From contig DATGZX010000394.1 of NCBI GenBank assembly GCA_035296965.1, forward strand, positions 1-64,000: DNA of 64,000 nucleotides, written 5' to 3'. A program made the position numbers and the translations under genes. This document shows, piece by piece, positions 51,503-60,643 of the stretch. Each line of letters opens with the position of its first letter. Within the stretch, counting starts at the first letter, position 1. The notes beneath the pieces are model-generated. The model worked only from the letters and a program-made list of their open reading frames with translations. It had not been told where the DNA came from and did no database searches. This DNA is from DATGZX01 sp035296965 (GTDB lineage: Bacteria; Planctomycetota; Planctomycetia; Gemmatales; Gemmataceae).

Positions 51503-52771
51503 TCACTTCTCTTCCTCTTCTCCCTCATCCAACTTCACCACGTCTCCATCCTGCAAGCCGTGCCCGCCTTCCACCACAAAGAGAGCGTCTTGCAAGGAGA
51601 CCGTCTGCTTCTTCTCCGGATCTTCGAGACCCAAGATCTCGACCACCTTCCAACGCCGGTCACGAATACCCACTTTTGCTTGGAGTTTGCGAGCCTTCCC
51701 GATTTTTTCTTCCTTGCCCTCGGCATTCTTCTTCGTTTCGATATTCTCGACGAGAATCACAGCGGGCGGATCTTGATCTTCCAGTAAACCGGTCTCGGGG
51801 ATGGTCAGCCGTTCCTGTTCTGGCTTAATCTGGACCTGAACTCGGGCGACGGTGTTCGACCGAATCTTCAGATCCGGGTTAGGAAAACGGACTTTGACTG
51901 CAATGTTTCCCGTGTCCGCTTGGGCCTGGGGTGCGATAAACACGACTTTCCCTTGGGGAGCGCTGGTGTCGTCTGGATCCTCCTCCCGGACAATCCGTGC
52001 AGGCTCGTCCAAAGCAAGTTGAGCGGCGACGTATGGCGGTACGAAGCTGAGTACGTCGATGTTGTCGAGATTGACGACCTCGGCCACCAGGGTCCCCACT
52101 GGAGGCACTTGACCAGGGACAATCTGCACCATACCGAGCCGACCGGAAATGGGGGAACGCAACGCGTAGTAGCGAAGCTGTTCCTTAAAAATCTTGAGGT
52201 CTGCTTGCCCGATGGCAAGTTTGGCCACTATGCTTTTTTGTTTGGACCGCGCATCGTCGAGGGCAAGCTGTGCTTGCTCGAGTTCCAGCTGAGTAGCACC
52301 ACCCTTTGGGACGGTCTGTTTCAGAACCAATTTGCTGTTCCAGGCAAGATCCGCAAGCTTGACTACGATATCCGCTTGCTTCTGCTGCTCCTCCAAATCA
52401 CGAACCCCAGCCTCTGCTTTGTCCACGTTCTGTCGAATAATGAGATCATCCAATTGAGCGACGATGTCGCCGGCGTGCACCTCTTGTCCTTCCTTCATAT
52501 CCTTGGCCGCGCCGTAGCCGGGCACGGCGACAACCCTGCCCTCAACGGATGTGCTGATGCGCGCGATCTGGTTGGGCAAAGGCAGGGTCGATCCCAGGAG
52601 TTCGGTCCAACCCCCCAGAAGCAGCGCCCGCCCGGCAACCGCCTTGACGGGAGCAGGCGGAGGCTCTTCCTCTGCCGCAGGAGGGCGAGCGCAACCAGCC
52701 GTAAGAAATGTGATAAACGTCGCGCCAAGAAGGGTGGCGCACCAGTCGCACCGAAACGAACGAAGCGTCAT
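51503..52771 (-). CDS. RND periplasmic adaptor lipoprotein (HlyD/MFP family)
   Basis: 422 aa. Lipobox FLTAGC with lipidated C27. Then the standard adaptor order: barrel-sandwich half (STSVEGRVVAVPGYGAAKDM), a long helical hairpin (about 115-205; ADIVVKLADLAW, QLELEQAQLALDDARSKQKS), the second sandwich half (YYALRSPISGRLGMVQIVPG), beta-barrel and membrane-proximal domains. It bridges the RND pump and the TolC channel. Ends with an acidic tail (KLDEGEEEEK). It lies between the TolC and YVTN genes on the same strand. Confidence 0.93.
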   Translation of the reverse strand: MTLRSFRCDWCATLLGATFITFLTAGCARPPAAEEEPPPAPVKAVAGRALLLGGWTELLGSTLPLPNQIARISTSVEGRVVAVPGYGAAKDMKEGQEVHAGDIVAQLDDLIIRQNVDKAEAGVRDLEEQQKQADIVVKLADLAWNSKLVLKQTVPKGGATQLELEQAQLALDDARSKQKSIVAKLAIGQADLKIFKEQLRYYALRSPISGRLGMVQIVPGQVPPVGTLVAEVVNLDNIDVLSFVPPYVAAQLALDEPARIVREEDPDDTSAPQGKVVFIAPQAQADTGNIAVKVRFPNPDLKIRSNTVARVQVQIKPEQERLTIPETGLLEDQDPPAVILVENIETKKNAEGKEEKIGKARKLQAKVGIRDRRWKVVEILGLEDPEKKQTVSLQDALFVVEGGHGLQDGDVVKLDEGEEEEK

Positions 52772-52943
52772 GATGGAGAATTCCAGAAGCGATGGTGCCT
52801 TATCTACCTATCAGTGCTATCAAAAGCTGGCTTCCGAGCCCAGCTTTATGACCGGTTTTAGTATTCTGGCTACTGATGTGGAGAATCCTTCTCCGGTCTC
52901 ATTTACGACTCTGCGTGAAGCCCTGACGCTCGCATCAAGTTCC

Positions 52944-54248
52944 TCACGGCGCGCTCGCCAGCGACGGGTCGCCGAGGGCGGCGGCCAGATCGGCTTGCGC
53001 TTGGCTTACTTCCCAGAGTGCGTCCAGATAGACATCGCGGGCGCGAATCAGCTTGCGAAGGACGTCGACTACGCGGAGCACATCGGCCTGGCTCTGCTCA
53101 AATAGACTCTGCATATCCTTGAGCGCTGTCTCCAAATGGGGCAGAATCTCCTTCTCGTACTTCGACGCCCACTCTCGGCCGTTGCGCAACCGATCGAGCG
53201 CTGCAAAAATGTCCTGGCGAATGGCCACGTCGGTCTGCTGAAGCTCGAGCCTGACGCGATCGCGTTCCGCCTCCCGCTGCTTGATCTCGCCTCGATGGGT
53301 GTTGAATAGGGGGAGCGGAATGTTCAGTTGCCCACCGATTTCATGCACTCTGGTCGGGTCATAGGTGTAGGCAGGGCCCAATGTCGGGTTGCCGTAGCGA
53401 TCGGCAATCGCAAGGCGAACGCTTGCCTCTGCCTCGGCGAGCGCGGCCTGACGCGCATGCAGATCCGGACGGCGCTCGAGCGCAACCGGGATCAGCGTGT
53501 CTGCTTGCCAGGGCTGCTCCGGCTTGATCAGTGTTCCTTGAACGGACAAACTTCCGCCGACCACGCCGAGGCCGCGCCGTAACTCTGATTCCGCGATCGA
53601 AAGGTTGGTGCGCCCGGTACCCGTCTGGCCGCGGGCGTCTTCTTCTTCGGTACGGGCAAGAATCAGGTCTGGCTGCAGCAATTTACCGGCCTTCCTCAAT
53701 TCGGTGAGTCGCAGAACGCTTTGGTGCTCCAGGTTGATGGTGCTTTCGATGAGGGCCAACTTTTCGCGACGATAAAGCACGGCGTCAAACGCTCGAATGA
53801 CGTGCACGGCAAGTGCCGCTTCCTGAAAAGCGATCTCCCAATCGGTGCGCGAAAGGGCGGCGGCCGCAGCCTGACGACGATACTTTCCTTGGCCGCGCAG
53901 CTCTACTTCCCAGAGTAGCAAGTGTTCCAGCGGCACGCGATTCGTAATGCCTGCGGAAACAGGGCCGCTGGAATCTTGAACGCGGTTTTCCAGCAGCGGG
54001 TTGAAAGGATACGTTCGTGCAATCACGACCGCCGCCGCCGCGATGCCGTGCTGCTGGCGCAGCGTTGCCAGTTCTGGGTTGTTTTGCAGCGCCCAACTTA
54101 CGGCGACGTCACGTGTGAAAACTTCGGGGAGCGGCACCGCCGTCGCCGGCTCAGGATCTGCGTAGGCTGTGCCGGCGAACGAATTCACCGTGGCGAACAA
54201 GGCCAGGCAGGCGAGCAGCGACCGGAAGCTAGAGCATGGTTGGAGCAT
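52944..54248 (-). CDS. TolC-family outer-membrane efflux channel
   Basis: 434 aa with a signal peptide about 1-30 (SLLACLALFATVNSFAGTAYA). Two homologous OEP repeats: the first containing ALQNNPELATLRQQHGIAAA, the second ERRPDLHARQAALAEAEASV and the NIPLPLFNTHRGEIKQREAE loop typical of CusC/CnrC-type channels, with long helical hairpins (RDRVRLELQQTDVAIRQDI, EKEILPHLETALKDMQSL). It forms a trimeric channel for the RND complex. First structural gene of the efflux operon. Confidence 0.93.
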   Translation of the reverse strand: MLQPCSSFRSLLACLALFATVNSFAGTAYADPEPATAVPLPEVFTRDVAVSWALQNNPELATLRQQHGIAAAAVVIARTYPFNPLLENRVQDSSGPVSAGITNRVPLEHLLLWEVELRGQGKYRRQAAAAALSRTDWEIAFQEAALAVHVIRAFDAVLYRREKLALIESTINLEHQSVLRLTELRKAGKLLQPDLILARTEEEDARGQTGTGRTNLSIAESELRRGLGVVGGSLSVQGTLIKPEQPWQADTLIPVALERRPDLHARQAALAEAEASVRLAIADRYGNPTLGPAYTYDPTRVHEIGGQLNIPLPLFNTHRGEIKQREAERDRVRLELQQTDVAIRQDIFAALDRLRNGREWASKYEKEILPHLETALKDMQSLFEQSQADVLRVVDVLRKLIRARDVYLDALWEVSQAQADLAAALGDPSLASAP

Positions 54249-54591
54249 AGGCTTTCACTTTGAAGTCTGCTAGCGGAACGGGTCGCGCGCCCATTCCTCA
54301 TTTCCCAATCTTGCGACGGTCGGGCTTGGTCGAGCAGGCAGCGTATCTTTCGCCAAATACCATTTCTCCCGCCTTTGCGATGCACGCGCTAAACACGGTA
54401 TCGACCGCATTTGCCGCCGATATCAGACTTAATCCAGATCTTATCTTGCCCAAGGTCCATTCTGAGAATCGGGGTCCCCTTGGCTGGCTGCATAGCATGG
54501 CCAATTCCGTGCACGACCACCAAATTTTTTCTAGCTTGCCCATGTTGCGGGCAGGGAGCCCGCCAGACACCAACGATCTCACTGACGCCGT
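54249..54591. other. 343-base gap between sensor kinase and TolC genes
   Basis: No secure gene. A minus-strand frame at 54298-54582 (94 aa) contains WWSCTELAMLCS..., which faintly resembles a decayed zinc-finger (zf-HC2) small protein, but the C-terminal His/Cys ligands are missing and there is no ribosome site, so I do not call it. No strong promoter consensus is seen. Confidence 0.4.
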
Positions 54592-56079
54592 TCAGCTTTT
54601 ACTCGGGGTGAGAGCAGCCTGCTCCGGAACCCTCTGCAAATGGGCCACGATCTCCGGCAAATAGAGCGTGAACCGGCTGCCATGCTGCCACTCGCTTTTG
54701 ACACTCAGTTTGCCTCCAATCGCGCGGGCGATACGCTGAGCAACTGCCAGCCCCAGCCCAACACCAGCGTCCCCGCGCCGGCGAACGTGTGGAGATCGAT
54801 AGAAGGGCTCAAATACGTGTGGTAGGTCTGCCTCCGCAATGCCACAGCCTAGGTCTTCCACGGACCACGCGATATTGCCAGGTTCTCGGCTGAGGCGGAC
54901 CTTGATCGGCGTGCCTGGTCGGCTGTATTTGCAAGCATTGTCCACCAGATTGTCGATTAGTTGTCCCAGAAGCGGCGCCTGGACCCGAACTCTGGCAGGA
55001 CCTTCAAACGCCCGCTCGAATTGCAAGTCCGTGGCACGCGGATGTCCCGTCCAATTCTGTGCATATGCGTCGAACCAAGGCGTGAGGTCGATTTCTTCCA
55101 GGTCCGGCAGTTGCGCTTCGTGGTCGGCGCGTGCCAGGAACAGGAGCATCTCCACGATCTGGCGCAGGTGCATCGCCTGGCCATGGACCCGGGAGAGAGT
55201 ATCCCGATACTCCTCCTGGGCCCGTTCACGGCGCAGGGCGACTTCAATCTGGCCCAGCATCGCTGTCAGTGGCGTACGCAACTGATGCGAGGCATCGCCT
55301 GTGAAACGCCGCTGTCTCTCGAACGCTTCGTATAACCGGTGCAGCAAGTCGTTGAAGGCTTGCCCCAACTGGGCCAGCTCATCGCCCGTTTTGGGCACCG
55401 GCAGCCGCTGCGTCCAGTCTGTATCTCCCATAGTCCGCGCCGCCGTGGCCATGTCGATCATCGGTTTGACTGCCCGCCGGCACAAGCGCGACCCGAAGAG
55501 CGCTGCCAACAGCCAGATTGCAGAGGAAAGCCCGGCCAGCGTCAGCGCCAACTGACGTAAGGTTGCTTCCAGGGGAGCGGACGAAATCGCCCCCGTGATT
55601 ACCAGAAGAGGAAATTTGTCCTGCGCATGTGCACCCTTCGGACCGTGGACGGGCGCAATTGCGCTGGCGTTAGCCTGAACGCGACGCTGCATGAATCGCC
55701 ATGAGCTTGGCGACGAGCGAATGATAATCCCCACGTGATCGTCGGAGTCTGAGGGCCAGTCCATCGTTGGGTAATCCTGGGCCGACAAGTTGGGAGAGCG
55801 TTCGATTTCCTGTCCCTGTCCGTCGCGGATGAGCCAGCGGACATGCTCGTTACCAGAATCCTGGCCCAAAGTCAGATAGTGCTCCCCGGGTTCCCATTCG
55901 ACCAAGCCGTGCTTGATCTCGGTGGAGGCGACCAGGGTGTCCAGCGCGGACTCCATCCGGCCGTCCAATTGACGATGCAGGTAGGCATTCGCCAGGAAGT
56001 ACAAAGTCGCGGAAAACGCCACGAGCACGAAAGCCAGGGAGCCAAGAAAGAAGGCCGAAAGGCGCGCGGTCAAGCTCAT
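54592..56079 (-). CDS. Sensor histidine kinase of the efflux two-component system
   Basis: 495 aa. TM1 about 8-30, extracytoplasmic sensor about 31-160, TM2 about 175-197, HAMP about 198-250, HisKA with phosphoacceptor H265 in FTGDASHQLRTPL, then HATPase_c with N-box (LIDNLVDNACKYS), G1 (DLGCGIAEADL), F-box (HVFEPFYRS) and G2 (GDAGVGLGLAV). It is of the CusS/OmpR-linked type and should sense a periplasmic signal such as a metal or drug. Its ATG overlaps the response-regulator stop by 4 bases. Confidence 0.95.
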   Translation of the reverse strand: MSLTARLSAFFLGSLAFVLVAFSATLYFLANAYLHRQLDGRMESALDTLVASTEIKHGLVEWEPGEHYLTLGQDSGNEHVRWLIRDGQGQEIERSPNLSAQDYPTMDWPSDSDDHVGIIIRSSPSSWRFMQRRVQANASAIAPVHGPKGAHAQDKFPLLVITGAISSAPLEATLRQLALTLAGLSSAIWLLAALFGSRLCRRAVKPMIDMATAARTMGDTDWTQRLPVPKTGDELAQLGQAFNDLLHRLYEAFERQRRFTGDASHQLRTPLTAMLGQIEVALRRERAQEEYRDTLSRVHGQAMHLRQIVEMLLFLARADHEAQLPDLEEIDLTPWFDAYAQNWTGHPRATDLQFERAFEGPARVRVQAPLLGQLIDNLVDNACKYSRPGTPIKVRLSREPGNIAWSVEDLGCGIAEADLPHVFEPFYRSPHVRRRGDAGVGLGLAVAQRIARAIGGKLSVKSEWQHGSRFTLYLPEIVAHLQRVPEQAALTPSKS

Positions 56080-56777
56080 GGAGAAGTCCTTTCACCCTTA
56101 TCGGGGGCATCTCCAAATAGGTAGCCGCGTCCCCGCAGCGTGTGAATCAACCGCTGACCATGCGCCTCCAGTTTACGGCGCAGCTCCATCACGTGAACCT
56201 CCAGTGTGTTGGAAAGGCCGTCGTAGCGCTCATCCCAAACATGCTCATAAATGCGTGTTCGAGACAAAACCTCACCGGGGTGACGCAGGAAGAAGACCAG
56301 CAAAGCATGCTCTTTGGCGGTCAGTTCCAGCACATGATGGTCTCGCTCGGCTCGCTGCGTGGCCAGGTCGAGACATACATCTCGATGACGCAGGAGAGTG
56401 CCGCTCCCTCGATCGCGTCGTCGCGTCAGAGCCCGCACCCGCGCCAGCAGCTCTTCGAACGCGAATGGCTTACAGAGGTAATCGTCCGCACCGCTGTCGA
56501 GGCCGCGCACACGATCGGAAATGGCGTCCCGGGCGGTCAAGAAGAGAACAGGCGTCTCTCGATTGACGCTCCGGAAGCGCTGCAGCAGAGCCAGGCCGTC
56601 TTGCCCCGGCAGCCACCAGTCGAGCAGCACGGCATCCCAAGTCGCCGTCTGCAACGCGTGCCAAGCTGAATCGCCGTCGGCAGCATGTTCGATGCTGAAG
56701 CCTTCTTCGCGCAGTCCGCGCACCAGAAAATCAGCGATTTCTGTTTCGTCTTCAATCACCAAGATCCGAATGCCCAT
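56076..56777 (-). CDS. OmpR/PhoB-family response regulator of the efflux system
   Basis: 233 aa from ATG 56777 (AGGTG 6 bases upstream). Receiver about 1-115 with acidic pair IEDE, acceptor aspartate in AVLLDWWLPG, and KPFAFEELLARV. Winged-helix DNA-binding domain about 130-225 (LELTAKEHALLVFFLRHPGE, RIYEHVWDERYDGLSNTLEV, HTLRGRGYLF). It should regulate the adjacent pump genes. First gene of a pair with the sensor kinase; no binding site can be identified. Confidence 0.95.
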   Translation of the reverse strand: MGIRILVIEDETEIADFLVRGLREEGFSIEHAADGDSAWHALQTATWDAVLLDWWLPGQDGLALLQRFRSVNRETPVLFLTARDAISDRVRGLDSGADDYLCKPFAFEELLARVRALTRRRDRGSGTLLRHRDVCLDLATQRAERDHHVLELTAKEHALLVFFLRHPGEVLSRTRIYEHVWDERYDGLSNTLEVHVMELRRKLEAHGQRLIHTLRGRGYLFGDAPDKGERTSP

Positions 56778-56813
56778 CAAGCACCTGCAGCGAGGAGGCT
56801 TCGAGTGCCCGGC

Positions 56814-56939
56814 TTACTTGTCCTTCTTCTCACCCTTCTTTTCCTCGTTCACGATTTTGCCTTCCGGATTAACCGACACTTCCACCTTATCTCCTGGAGT
56901 GGCATACACAAGTCTCGCAGCGCCCTTGGTCCAAAACAT
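56814..56939 (-). CDS. Possible 41-aa protein upstream of the response regulator
   Basis: Minus-strand frame from ATG 56939: MFWTKGAARLVYATPGDK..., ending EKKGEKKDK. The lysine/glutamate tail and regular codon use look like a genuine peptide C-terminus, and the gene ends 36 bases before the response regulator. No clear ribosome site and no signal peptide; the first seven codons may not be the true start. Could be a small regulatory protein or a remnant; undecided. Confidence 0.4.
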   Translation of the reverse strand: MFWTKGAARLVYATPGDKVEVSVNPEGKIVNEEKKGEKKDK

Positions 56940-57442
56940 ATCAGACGCAAATAAGAGAAGGCTGAACCGAGAATAAATTCATTCTCATGACGTGCGTGGA
57001 TTTGCGATTCTTGGCCTGCCGAACAAGAAAGGCAAACGCGGTCCTTCTCCGCTATCCTTTCTTCAGCCAAGGGGCCGAGAATTGGACACGAAAACAATCG
57101 TACCGCGAAAATTGCCAAGGAGTAGCTTCCCCCCCGCGCAGCCCAGGTCCCTCTCGAAGGCCAACTTCTCGACCCGGGCAGCCGCCGGAGGGGAAAATGC
57201 CAAAAATGAGAAATGTCAGGTTATGTCATGTAAAAAGGGGGGGTGGGCAGACAACGTGTCTGAGAAAATGAAAGTCTGCAAGATATTATTGCGCAATGGT
57301 TTACGTCCCAGATAGGACCCTGGACGAATGGCAGTTCATCGTGACAAATGTCATGTGTACTGATGTACATTTTTCCTACAATCCTAGGTACTTGGCTTTG
57401 CCCCAAATCGAGACTCGACGACGCACTCGCCCGTAGAAAATC
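56940..57442. other. 500-base gap upstream of the regulatory genes
   Basis: No convincing open frame or RNA gene. The sequence contains an A/T-rich part about 57200-57400 with a short imperfect repeat (ATGTCATG-type words at 57219-57227 and 57348-57356). Possible promoter region for the regulator operon; not resolved. Confidence 0.35.
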
Positions 57443-57904
57443 TCACACTGTCCCGGATTCCGCGACCCGCTTCAACCCCCGCAGCCGGCTACGGACTTCT
57501 CTGGAGAACACCGCCTCAACGATTGGATCGAGCAAGAAGGACAGCCAGCCGGGCCTTGTCCGGAAGTTGTAGCGGTAGATGACCTGCGTCACGCCGCGCG
57601 CGACGGCTTTCTGGAGCAGCGTGGCAGCGAATGACTTGAAGAAGACGGGGCCGCGCGTCATGGCAATAGCAGCAACACGAGGTGGGTTATAGCTGATGTA
57701 GATGGCTTCCATCGCCAGGCCGCCAATCATGTTCCGCGCGATGCACAGCGTGTGAACGCCGCTGCCGGCCTTGGTCGCTCCATCGAGAAGGCCGGCCTTT
57801 TTCAGAAACGAATCCCATTCCAATCGTCGATCGTAATCGTGGATCAGATCGAAGATCTCCTGGGCTTCACAGCGAATCTCGATACGCTCCTCGCGGGCAG
57901 GCAT
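57443..57904 (-). CDS. SRPBCC-superfamily (START-like) protein
   Basis: 153 aa from ATG 57904 (GGGGAAG 5 bases upstream). A helix-grip fold is suggested by IEIRCEAQEIFDLIHDYDRR at the start, the VTQVIYRYNFRTRPGWLSF strand pair, and a long C-terminal helix (VFSREVRSRLRGLKRVA). These proteins bind hydrophobic ligands or act as polyketide-cyclase/coenzyme-Q-like carriers; the specific role is not predictable. It is divergent from the DUF1501 gene at 58079. Confidence 0.8.
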   Translation of the reverse strand: MPAREERIEIRCEAQEIFDLIHDYDRRLEWDSFLKKAGLLDGATKAGSGVHTLCIARNMIGGLAMEAIYISYNPPRVAAIAMTRGPVFFKSFAATLLQKAVARGVTQVIYRYNFRTRPGWLSFLLDPIVEAVFSREVRSRLRGLKRVAESGTV

Positions 57905-58078
57905 GGTCTTCCCCCCTACGGCTGGCATCGCCTACCCCGAATTCTGGCGGCCATGCCAACACCAAGGTAACCGTGATTGTGCAGGGCCCATAACGCGGCA
58001 ATACCGGGTTGGGTGCAACCGGCCCCCTATGGTATGATCGATGGTCGGATTGAGGATGCGATCACGAGGTGCTTGCGT

Positions 58079-59452
58079 ATGCTGTTCATCGGACAACAGC
58101 GACATCAAACTTGTCAGACCATTACCCGGCGTGCCTTCCTGCAAGCCGGCGGCAGCACCGTTCTGGGATTTTCCTTGGCCGATATGCTCCGCCTGAAGGC
58201 TCTCGGGAACTCGCCCACCCAGGGCCCTCCGAAGTCGGTCCTTCTGCTTTGGCTCTGGGGCGGTCCCTCCCACTTGGATACTTGGGATCCTAAACCCGCC
58301 GCTCCGCTCGAATTTCGGGGGCCCTTCTCGCCTATCAGCACCAAGGTCCCTGGCATGCACATCACCGACCTTTTTCCGCAGCTCGCCAAGGTGGCGGATA
58401 CGTTCAGCATCATCCGCTCCATGCACACCAGCTCCAACGATCACGGCGTTGCCGGCACGATTGGCCTGACGGGTACTGCCGCAGGCGGCGTCGGGCTCGA
58501 TGGCAAGCCCCTGCCCGGTTCTCCCCGACCGGCGACCGGGTCTGTAGTGGGCCGCATCCACGGCTTCCAACCCCCCTTGCCGCCGTTCATGGTCGTTGGC
58601 GGAAAGCTCCACCAGGGCAAGAAGGCTATTACCGGCGAAGGCGGAGGGACCCTCGGCGCCCTCTACGACCCTTTTCGCCTCGAATACGATGCCAGCGAAG
58701 GATTCAAGATTCCCGCTCTGCAATTGCCGCCCGATCTGACTCCGGATCGCCTTGCTGACCGCCAGAAGCTCATGAAGGCGCTCGATCAGCTAGAGCGACA
58801 CACAGAATTATTGCGTTCGGCAAAAGCGATCGATGCATATCGCGCCCAGGCGTTTGCCATGCTGACCTCGCCTGCCGCTCGTAAGATCTTCGATCTGTCG
58901 CAAGAACCGGATAATCTTGTGGATCGCTACGGCCGAACCCGGTTTGGACAATCTTGCTTGCTCGGCCGCCGTCTGGTGGAACATGGCGTCCCTTTCGTCC
59001 AGATCAATTGGAGCGATCACGTCGAAGCGGAAGAGGATTCGGGTGACGGCGGCTGGGATCACCACTATCGCAACTTCCAGATCATGCAGGATCGCCACGC
59101 ACCGTGGCTGGATCAGACTCTCTCAGCACTGCTCACAGACCTACGGCAACGCGGCCTATTGGAGTCGACCCTCGTTCTCGTGGTCGGGGAATTCGGAAGA
59201 ACACCCAAGATCAACGACAAGGCTGGCCGTGATCATTGGGAGCACTGCTACAGTGCCTTGCTCGCCGGGGGCGGCACCCGCGGCGGGCGCATCATCGGCT
59301 CCAGCGACGCCCGCGGCGAACATTTCCGTGACCGCCCGGTAACACCTGCCGATCTTGCCGCGACGGTGCAACGGTGCGTCGGCATTTCAACCGAACAGGC
59401 GGCAACTGTCGGACTGATCGCCAGCGGCAAGAGCGTTGAAGAACTGTTTTGA
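58079..59452 (+). CDS. DUF1501 Tat-exported sulfatase-like protein
   Basis: 457 aa from the ATG at 58079 (GAGGTGC 6 bases upstream); the frame opens at 57977. Tat signal TRRAFLQAGGSTVLGFSLAD. Body matches DUF1501: LLLWLWGGPSHLDTWDPKP, SMHTSSNDHGVAGTIGLTG, WDHHYRNFQIMQDRH, LVVGEFGRTPKIND and AGRDHWEHCYSALLAGGG. Paralogue of the protein at 17381, but here with no PSD1 gene adjacent. Its enzymatic role is unknown; metal-dependent hydrolase is inferred from fold. Confidence 0.93.
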   Translation: MLFIGQQRHQTCQTITRRAFLQAGGSTVLGFSLADMLRLKALGNSPTQGPPKSVLLLWLWGGPSHLDTWDPKPAAPLEFRGPFSPISTKVPGMHITDLFPQLAKVADTFSIIRSMHTSSNDHGVAGTIGLTGTAAGGVGLDGKPLPGSPRPATGSVVGRIHGFQPPLPPFMVVGGKLHQGKKAITGEGGGTLGALYDPFRLEYDASEGFKIPALQLPPDLTPDRLADRQKLMKALDQLERHTELLRSAKAIDAYRAQAFAMLTSPAARKIFDLSQEPDNLVDRYGRTRFGQSCLLGRRLVEHGVPFVQINWSDHVEAEEDSGDGGWDHHYRNFQIMQDRHAPWLDQTLSALLTDLRQRGLLESTLVLVVGEFGRTPKINDKAGRDHWEHCYSALLAGGGTRGGRIIGSSDARGEHFRDRPVTPADLAATVQRCVGISTEQAATVGLIASGKSVEELF

Positions 59453-59507
59453 TTTGTTATCAGCCCTTACGTCCGTGCTCTACAATTAGAGTAACCTGAG
59501 GATAACG

Positions 59508-59741
59508 GTGCTTATGATTCGAACTGTCGAAGCCTTCATCGATGAAAAGGGCCGGGTTCGTCTTTTGGAGCCGGTCGAACTGCGTACGCCTCGACGTGCG
59601 CTTGTTACAATTTTGGAGGAGGAACCCGCAGAGCGGCCCAATGAGACCGCTCTATTAAGCGAAGCTTCCTTAGCGGAGGATTGGAATCGGCCGGAGGAGG
59701 ATGCGGCGTGGTCGTACCTGCGGCCTGTCGGCCCGTCGTAG
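59508..59741 (+). CDS. Orphan antitoxin-like small protein
   Basis: 77 aa (GTG 59508 after GAGGAT; alternative ATG 59514). It begins with a swapped-hairpin-like strand, TVEAFIDEKGRVRLLEPVEL, reminiscent of AbrB/MazE-type antitoxins, then an acidic tail rich in Glu/Pro and a C-terminal LAEDWNRPEEDAAW motif that usually precedes a PemK/MazF-type toxin gene. No such toxin follows: the next frame is the TolB-like gene after 35 bases. So it is either solitary or its toxin was lost. Function inferred. Confidence 0.68.
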   Translation: MLMIRTVEAFIDEKGRVRLLEPVELRTPRRALVTILEEEPAERPNETALLSEASLAEDWNRPEEDAAWSYLRPVGPS

Positions 59742-59776
59742 GTTGAAAGAGGCTGTTCACTCTCCTTGCCAGCGCC

Positions 59777-60634
59777 ATGTTTGTCCGCTTGACAGAAGAC
59801 GCACTCAAGACCATGGACCACTCATTGAAGTCCGAACCAGTTCGATTGACCCACGATCGCGACTTCAAGCAGCACCTCGATTGGTCACCCGACGGCAAGA
59901 AGTTCCTGTTCACCCGCTTGCATCGCGGCAAGATGGGCGTATGGACGATGAATGCGGACGGCAGCGAGCTCAAGCCGTTGCTGCAGGACGCTACCCCGCA
60001 TTTTGACGGCTGCTGGTCTCCCGATAGCAAGCAGATTGCATTCGTCTACGACATCTTGCAAGGGACAGACGGCAAGCTGCAAATCAACGTGGTCAACGCC
60101 GACGGTTCGAACAACAAGGTTGTTATCCCCAACCAGGCGTTCGAGGAATCGCCACGCTGGTCGCCTGACGGCAAACAGATCGCCTTCGTGAGCACACGCG
60201 ACGGCAATCAAGAAATCTACGTGGCCAACGCCGACGGCAAGAACATCCGGCGGCTGACGAGCGAAATTGCCGCGGACAATAATCCGCGCTGGTCGCCCGA
60301 CGGCAAACAGATCGCCTTCTGCAGCGGTCGTTACGGCAATCTGGAAATCTGCCTGATGCAAGCCGACGGCAGCAACGTGCGCCGCCTGACGAACTGTCCC
60401 GCGCTGGACTATTGGCCGGTCTGGTCGCCTGACGGCAAACAAATCGCCTTCACATCGAATCGAGACGGCAATTACGAAATCTACGTCATGAACGCCAACG
60501 GGTCCGCGCCGCGTAATCTGACTTGTCACTCAAGCCAGAACAATTACGCCGCCTGGTCGCCCGACGGCAAACGGCTGGCCTTTATTTCCAATCGCGCCGG
60601 CGGTTACGATGTGTATGTGATACATGTCTTTTAG
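59777..60634 (+). CDS. TolB-like PD40 beta-propeller protein without signal peptide
   Basis: 285 aa composed of six PD40/WD-like repeats, each with the core WSPDGKQIAF / NADGSN / LT (for example at about 36, 78, 131, 173, 215 and 260). This is the C-terminal-propeller type of TolB, but the N-terminal TolB domain and signal peptide are missing, so it should be cytoplasmic. It may bind a partner protein; no enzymatic site. It starts 35 bases after the orphan antitoxin gene and ends 9 bases before the next gene. Confidence 0.85.
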   Translation: MFVRLTEDALKTMDHSLKSEPVRLTHDRDFKQHLDWSPDGKKFLFTRLHRGKMGVWTMNADGSELKPLLQDATPHFDGCWSPDSKQIAFVYDILQGTDGKLQINVVNADGSNNKVVIPNQAFEESPRWSPDGKQIAFVSTRDGNQEIYVANADGKNIRRLTSEIAADNNPRWSPDGKQIAFCSGRYGNLEICLMQADGSNVRRLTNCPALDYWPVWSPDGKQIAFTSNRDGNYEIYVMNANGSAPRNLTCHSSQNNYAAWSPDGKRLAFISNRAGGYDVYVIHVF

Positions 60635-60643
60635 GGACAGCGC

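Noticed and set aside
54298..54582. 94-aa frame WWSCTELAMLCS... that resembles a zf-HC2 protein
   Set aside because: Metal ligands at the C-terminal half are missing and no ribosome site precedes it; at most a decayed gene.
59921..60600. Tandem DNA repeats (TGGTCGCC-GACGGCAAACAGAT) mistaken for a CRISPR array
   Set aside because: They code in frame for PD40 propeller blades and have no spacers.
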